From Anaerococcus hydrogenalis DSM 7454 (GTDB lineage: Bacteria; Bacillota; Clostridia; Tissierellales; Peptoniphilaceae), in NCBI RefSeq assembly GCF_000173355.1, contig NZ_ABXA01000049.1, positions 1 through 64,000 on the forward strand: a DNA stretch of 64,000 bases, in the 5' to 3' direction. Made by a program: the position numbers and the translations under genes. Positions 60,132-64,000 of the stretch are shown here, one piece after another; the stretch's first letter is position 1, and each line of letters begins with the position of its first letter. A model generated the notes under the pieces. It made no database searches and was not told the DNA's origin. It worked only from the letters and a program-made list of their open reading frames with translations.

Positions 60132-60986
60132 ATGGAAAAAATAGCTGTATTAGTAGATACTGGATCTGATATAGATTTAGAAAAATCCAAAGAATTTGGC
60201 ATATATTTGATGCCCTTTTATGTAAATTTGGACGGAGATTTTTATAAAGAACAAGAAGAACTAAAAGCAGAAGACTTTTATAAATGGATAGAAAAAAATG
60301 AAAAATTACCAAAAACTTCTATCCCATCCCCAGGCGAATTGAAAGAAAAGTTTGATCAAATAAAAAATGATGGTTTTGAAAAATTAATAATAATAACCAT
60401 ATCAAAAAACTTTACAGGCTTTTATAATTTGTGCTCACAAATAGAATATGATGGATTGGAAATTGCAGTAATAGATTCCCAATCAGTAGCATTAACATCA
60501 GGACTTCTTGCAATATATACTAAAGATTTAATAAAAAAAGGTTACGAATTTAAAGAAATAGTTGAAATGGTAGAGGATAAGAAAAAAGAATCAAAAATAT
60601 TTTTTACCATAGATACCTTTAAATATATAATAGCAGGTGGTAGGGTTCCAAAAGCCTTTGGAAAAGTTGGAGAATTATTAAATATTAAACCAATAGTAGT
60701 ATGCGATCCTCTTGATGGAAAATATCATATAGTAAAGACTTGTAGGGGAGAGAAAAAAGTTTTAAAAGAAATGGAAAAACTTGCAAATGAATATCTAGGA
60801 AAACTAGATAAGTATTACATGATTATATCAAATGGTGGCTACAAAAAAGGATCAGAAATATTAGAAGAAAAACTAAAAGAATTTAAAGATAAGTCAAGCT
60901 TATTTTTAACATCCCAAATAGCCCCAAGCCTTGGAGCAAATACAGGTCCGGGTTTATTTGGCTTTGGATTTTTACCAATTGATTAA
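60132..60986 (+). CDS. DegV-family fatty-acid-binding protein (paralogue 2)
   Basis: A 284-residue, intact DegV protein. It has AVLVDTGSDIDLEKSKEFGIYLMPFYVNLD at the start, LPKTSIPSPGELKEKFDQIK near residue 58, TISKNFTGFYNLCSQIEYDG with the ligand-contact serine/threonine region, and FIDTFKYIIAGGRVPKAFGKVGELLNIKPIV near residue 165. The end APSLGANTGPGLFGFGF is typical. As a FakB-type carrier it would present exogenous fatty acids to a FakA kinase, which is not in this window. Confidence 0.9.
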   Translation: MEKIAVLVDTGSDIDLEKSKEFGIYLMPFYVNLDGDFYKEQEELKAEDFYKWIEKNEKLPKTSIPSPGELKEKFDQIKNDGFEKLIIITISKNFTGFYNLCSQIEYDGLEIAVIDSQSVALTSGLLAIYTKDLIKKGYEFKEIVEMVEDKKKESKIFFTIDTFKYIIAGGRVPKAFGKVGELLNIKPIVVCDPLDGKYHIVKTCRGEKKVLKEMEKLANEYLGKLDKYYMIISNGGYKKGSEILEEKLKEFKDKSSLFLTSQIAPSLGANTGPGLFGFGFLPID

Positions 60987-61032
60987 ATATATTGTTCCAT
61001 ATTAATTTTTTAATTATATATTTATAAGCAAA

Positions 61033-61075
61033 TAAAAAAGGATTTAAGCAATATTTTTGCTTGAATCCTTTTTTG
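61033..61075. terminator. Bidirectional terminator
   Basis: Stem AAAAAGGATT.AAGCAA / TTGCTT.AATCCTTTTT with T-run on the plus strand and A-run on the other side. It separates degV (plus) from the lipoprotein gene (minus). Confidence 0.8.
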
Positions 61076-61109
61076 TTTATAAAACAACCATTATAAAATA
61101 TTTTATTTT

Positions 61110-61601
61110 TTATCTTGGGTCATTTAATTTTAAATTTTCTTCAAAACCAGATGGGTCATTTGCTTTTGCCTTATCTAGTCTATCTTTGAAAAATTTTCTT
61201 GTGGCATCATCACAACATTCTTTACTTAAATATCTCATATTTAAAGCTTTTTCTAATTCTTCAATTGCTTTTTGTGCTCTTTTTGGATTATTTTTGTAAT
61301 TTTTTAACCATTCTTCTTGCCATGCGCATTCCCAATAATTTGATGCCAAGGTATCTCCATAGCCTTCTTGATAAACAGCGTTTACATCATCGTCTAATTT
61401 TTCAGGAGCCTTGTATCCTTCTGGCCAATTTAATTTATTAACTGTTTCTTTGAATTCTTTTTGAATATCATCATATTTTACAAAATCTTTTGCACCATTT
61501 TCTGAATTTGACGTTGCACTAGACTTTTTACAAGATGAAAATCCAACCATTAATACCATTACAAACAAAAAACTAAGAACTTTTTTTAAACTTAATTTCA
61601 T
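61110..61601 (-). CDS. Small lipoprotein of unknown function
   Basis: A 163-residue exported lipoprotein. The signal is MKLSLKKVLSFLFVMVLMVG followed by lipobox FSSC (Cys near residue 24), with a Ser/Asn-rich linker. The mature part is helical and acidic, with a Trp/Tyr-rich centre (NYWECAWQEEWLKNYKNN) and a later Cys pair (LSKECCDDATRKFF). The three mature cysteines suggest a disulphide. No family is recognised and no adhesive or enzymatic motif is visible. It stands alone, with AAAGGAGATTTTT before the ATG. Confidence 0.75.
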   Translation of the reverse strand: MKLSLKKVLSFLFVMVLMVGFSSCKKSSATSNSENGAKDFVKYDDIQKEFKETVNKLNWPEGYKAPEKLDDDVNAVYQEGYGDTLASNYWECAWQEEWLKNYKNNPKRAQKAIEELEKALNMRYLSKECCDDATRKFFKDRLDKAKANDPSGFEENLKLNDPR

Positions 61602-61740
61602 AAAAATCTCCTTTTAAAATAATTTAGCTAAGTTTTCTTAACTGTAAGATTATTATAACTTGGTTTATAAGCTAGTTTATTTGTTTTTTATGATAATTTC
61701 TTAAAGATTCCCATGCAAATTCCTATTTTTTTCCTGCTTT

Positions 61741-62812
61741 TTATTTTTTAGGAAGAATCACACAAAACTTGACACAATTGTCCTTGCTTTTAGCACTAAT
61801 TTCCCCCTTATGTAAGAGTACTATCTCTTTTGCAATAGCAAGACCAAGACCTGAGCCAGCTTTTGAATTTCTTGAAAAATCTAGGCGATAGAATTGTTCA
61901 AAAATTTTTGATAATTTATCTTCCTCAATATTTTCAGATTTATTTTCGAAAATTATCTCTACATTTTCTTCTTTTACATTCAAATCTATATGAATTTCAC
62001 TATTTTCAAAAGAATATAGACAAGCATTACGGAGCAAATTATCGAAAACACGAGAAATTTTATTTACATCACAGCTTATCATTACATTTTTTTCTGCCTT
62101 AACTTTACAAGTTAGATTTTTTTTCTTCAAACATTGGTTTAAATTCAAAAACAAGCTGCTCTAACATCATAGTGAGATTTGTCCTAGAATAATTTATTTT
62201 TATTTTTGATAAATTATATTTTGTTATCTCAAAAAATTCATTAATCAAATCCGATAGCTGTTTGGATTTTCTAAGAGCAATACCTAAAAATTTTTTTCTT
62301 TGCTCATCATCTAAATAAATATTCCCATTTAACAACTCCAAATATCCAATAATTGATGCTAGTGGTGTTTTCAAATCATGAGCTAAATTCATTATCAAAT
62401 CATTTTTTTGCCTTCTATTTTCATTAGCTAGTCGTTCATTTTCTATTGACTGCATTTTTAATTTATTAATTTTAGTGGAAATTTCTGACAATTCATCAGA
62501 TAGGTGAATGTAAGTATTATCTTTGTCAAAAAGTTTGTTTGTTGCTTCTTGTAATTCATCAACGTAACTGACCAATTTCTTAAATAATTTATATGTTTCT
62601 AACATTATCAATAGTGCCCATATAATTATTGTTGGAAATAACAAATATAAGGATCTGTAGAACATATAGGCATTTTCAAAATTATTATAAATGTAATTAT
62701 TAATTATAGGAATAAGGATACAAGCAAGAATCGCAACAAAAATTGTTATGATAAAACATTTTTTTAGATAATTTTTAAAAACTGAATTTAGAAGGCGATT
62801 ATTCGATTTCAT
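61741..62812 (-). pseudogene. VanS-like sensor histidine kinase, frameshifted
   Basis: Joined, a 356-residue membrane kinase. It has two N-terminal helices with a short external loop (residues about 15-85), a HAMP-like linker, and the H-box LIMNLAHDLKTPLASIIGYLE near residue 155. After the break come the N-box VFDNLLRNACLYS, the F-box and G2 AGSGLGLAIAKEIV. The break is near 62119: eight A on the coding strand, where seven would read EEKNLTCKVKAEKNV. The ATG at 62812 overlaps the regulator's 3' end. The layout and helix spacing resemble VanS-type kinases, but no vanHAX genes are present, so the signal is unknown. Confidence 0.82.
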
Positions 62813-63491
62813 ACCCAACGCCCCAAACAGTTTTTATAAATTTTGGATTTCTGCCAGAATCATTCATTTTATCCCTAATCCTTCCAATATGAGCCATTAC
62901 AGTATTGTTATTATCAAGATATTTTTCCTTCCAAATATTTTCAAAAAGCTCTTCAGATGAAACAACCTTGCCTTGATTTTTACACAAATACCAAATTATC
63001 TCAAATTCTATGGGTGTAAGTTGGATTTGCTTATCATACAAAAAACATTTATGACTTTTTTTATCTATCAATAAACCTCTTATATCATACGTTTCATTAT
63101 CTTGTATCTTTTCAGTCTTATTGTATTTTTGTGAGCGTCTAAGCTGAGTTTTTACTCTTGCAATAACTTCCAAAGGGTTAAAAGGCTTAGTTATATAATC
63201 ATCTGCTCCCATTGTAAGTCCAAGTATTTTATCATTTGAATCTATTCTTGAAGTCAACATAATGATTGGGAAATAATGCTTCTCTCGGATTTTTTTACAA
63301 ACAGAAAATCCGTCCATATCTTCAAGCATTATATCCAAAATCATCAAATCGAAATTTTCAGATTCTACCAAGTCCAGTGCATCCTTTGCATTAAAAGCTT
63401 TAGAAACAGAAAATCCATCATTGGTTAAGTATAATTCTAATAAATCTGCTATCTCTTTTTCATCATCAACAATAATTATTTTGTCATTCAT
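62799..63491 (-). CDS. VanR-like OmpR-family response regulator
   Basis: A 230-residue regulator. The receiver has IIIVDDEKEIADLLELYL, the phospho-Asp in LMILDIMLEDMDGF near residue 50 and the Lys in DDYITKPFNPLEV near residue 100. The winged helix ends NTVMAHIGRIRDKM and FIKTVWGVGYEIE, closely VanR-like. The ATG at 63491 follows AAGGTGAAAAAA; the GTG at 63500 is part of that ribosome site. The targets are unknown. The gene overlaps the kinase start by 14 bp. Confidence 0.92.
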   Translation of the reverse strand: MNDKIIIVDDEKEIADLLELYLTNDGFSVSKAFNAKDALDLVESENFDLMILDIMLEDMDGFSVCKKIREKHYFPIIMLTSRIDSNDKILGLTMGADDYITKPFNPLEVIARVKTQLRRSQKYNKTEKIQDNETYDIRGLLIDKKSHKCFLYDKQIQLTPIEFEIIWYLCKNQGKVVSSEELFENIWKEKYLDNNNTVMAHIGRIRDKMNDSGRNPKFIKTVWGVGYEIE

Positions 63492-63548
63492 TTTTTTCAC
63501 CTTAAAATTTTGATTTAATTTCTTAAAAATATTATATCATTAATTGGC

Positions 63549-63642
63549 AAAAAAAAAAGGGCTGTTGCAGAATGAATAAATTATCTCTTCATTATAGAAA
63601 ATGAGATGATATTTATTCATATCCTTGCAACGACCCTTTTTA
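63549..63642. terminator. Long palindromic terminator (about 90 bp) between superoxide reductase and regulator genes
   Basis: The arms GGGCTGTTGCA.AATGAATAA and TTATTCAT..TGCAACGACCC pair, with a second stretch ATCTC / GAGAT nearer the loop. An A-run on the left gives a T-run for the minus-strand gene, and CCCTTTTTAA gives a weaker one on the plus strand. The ends GGGCTGTTGCA / TGCAACGACCC also resemble insertion-sequence termini, so a MITE origin is possible. Confidence 0.6.
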
Positions 63643-63664
63643 ATAAAAATCTTTAATAAAAATT

Positions 63665-64000
63665 CTATTTAATTTCTAAAGAATTTTCCCAAAGTCCGTG
63701 AATATTACAATAGCTTAGTGCAAATAAAGTACCTTTTTTATCAGATTTAAATTCACCAATAGCCTTTGGTGTAGAGTAAATTTCGCTTTCACCATGAGCT
63801 GAGAAATTATAATTAGCAACTTCTACTGGTAATTTTCCACCTTCTGGAACAAAGAAAACTTTAATCCATGCAATATGGTGTTCTAAAGTATTTGGATGGG
63901 CAATTTCTTTTCCAACAAAAGCAGAAACTTCATATTTGCCTTCACCAAGTTCTTTATATTCTAATTCTGGTACGTGTTTTTCATTTTTCCAATCGCCTGA
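63665..64000 (-). CDS. Superoxide reductase (desulfoferrodoxin-type), C-terminal part, 5' end outside window
   Basis: 112 residues of the C-terminal region are present; the frame is open to the window edge. The iron-site pattern is clear: FVGKEIAHPNTLEHHIAWIKVFF supplies His ligands, and ALSYCNIHGLWENSLEI the Cys and final His of the Fe(His)4Cys centre. Superoxide reductase reduces superoxide to peroxide without releasing oxygen, a typical defence of strict anaerobes. Whether an N-terminal desulforedoxin domain exists cannot be seen. The long palindromic terminator follows. Confidence 0.93.
   Translation of the reverse strand, partial: SGDWKNEKHVPELEYKELGEGKYEVSAFVGKEIAHPNTLEHHIAWIKVFFVPEGGKLPVEVANYNFSAHGESEIYSTPKAIGEFKSDKKGTLFALSYCNIHGLWENSLEIK

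Overview
The window is AT-rich DNA (roughly 30% G+C by eye) from a low-G+C anaerobic Firmicute. The butyrate-pathway genes (acyl-CoA dehydrogenase, EtfBA, CoA-transferase, 3-hydroxybutyryl-CoA dehydrogenase), a superoxide reductase instead of a visible SOD or catalase, and the codon habits fit a Gram-positive anaerobic coccus of the Anaerococcus/Peptoniphilus kind (Tissierellia). The genus is an inference; no rRNA gene is present.

Layout. 1-470: right end of an IS3-family element. 0.5-5.4 kb: MntP, a broken S41 peptidase, a tRNA methyltransferase (MnmM/YtqB family), an ImmA/IrrE-type metallopeptidase and an XRE regulator, divergent from dinB. 5.4-12.4 kb: a leader with a terminator, then purH-purL-guaB. 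12.4-13.3 kb: a small HTH plus ATP-cone protein between two copies of a palindromic element that sits inside duplicated terminator hairpins. 13.5-19.2 kb: a probably acquired segment with a BceRSAB-like peptide-antibiotic sensing and detoxification module, a decayed DUF4357 gene and a highly structured 270-bp non-coding block. 19.2-27.7 kb: lrgAB plus a GlcD-type oxidase on the minus strand, divergent from bcd-etfBA, followed by a CoA-transferase and hbd. 27.7-34.9 kb: MFS transporter, ispE-murI, ppx-ppk and a VanY-like peptidase. 35-43.4 kb: murJ, a MoxR/VWA pair, and a MarR-controlled heterodimeric ABC exporter. 43.4-50.4 kb: a third copy of the terminator-embedded element, an OafA-like acyltransferase and a livKHMGF branched-chain amino-acid uptake operon. 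50.4-58.1 kb: hydrolase/DUF1700/PadR, trmB-rlmH, a glyoxalase-fold gene, tRNA-Phe/Gly/Cys, a DUF6873 gene, hisS, degV and an EamA transporter. 58.1-64 kb: a coupled unknown gene plus YbaK, an MBL hydrolase, a second DegV, a lipoprotein, a VanRS-like two-component system and the 3' part of a superoxide reductase gene.

A caution for the reader: eleven genes are interrupted by single-base length changes in A or T runs of 6-8, twelve sites in all, and livK by one in-frame stop. In every frameshift case a one-base change in the run restores a full-length family member whose length is a multiple of three. This most probably reflects homopolymer errors in the assembly rather than real gene loss, so those genes are given as full spans with the break stated.

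The most interesting items are (1) the XRE/ImmA-dinB intergenic region, where GAC/GTC half-sites fall on a 10-bp register and a palindrome fills the spacer of the dinB promoter, suggesting a LexA-independent damage switch like DdrO/IrrE; and (2) three long-palindrome elements with shared ends (CAGA..GTAGACA / TGTCAACAGTCTG), each lying between two copies of a rho-independent terminator hairpin.
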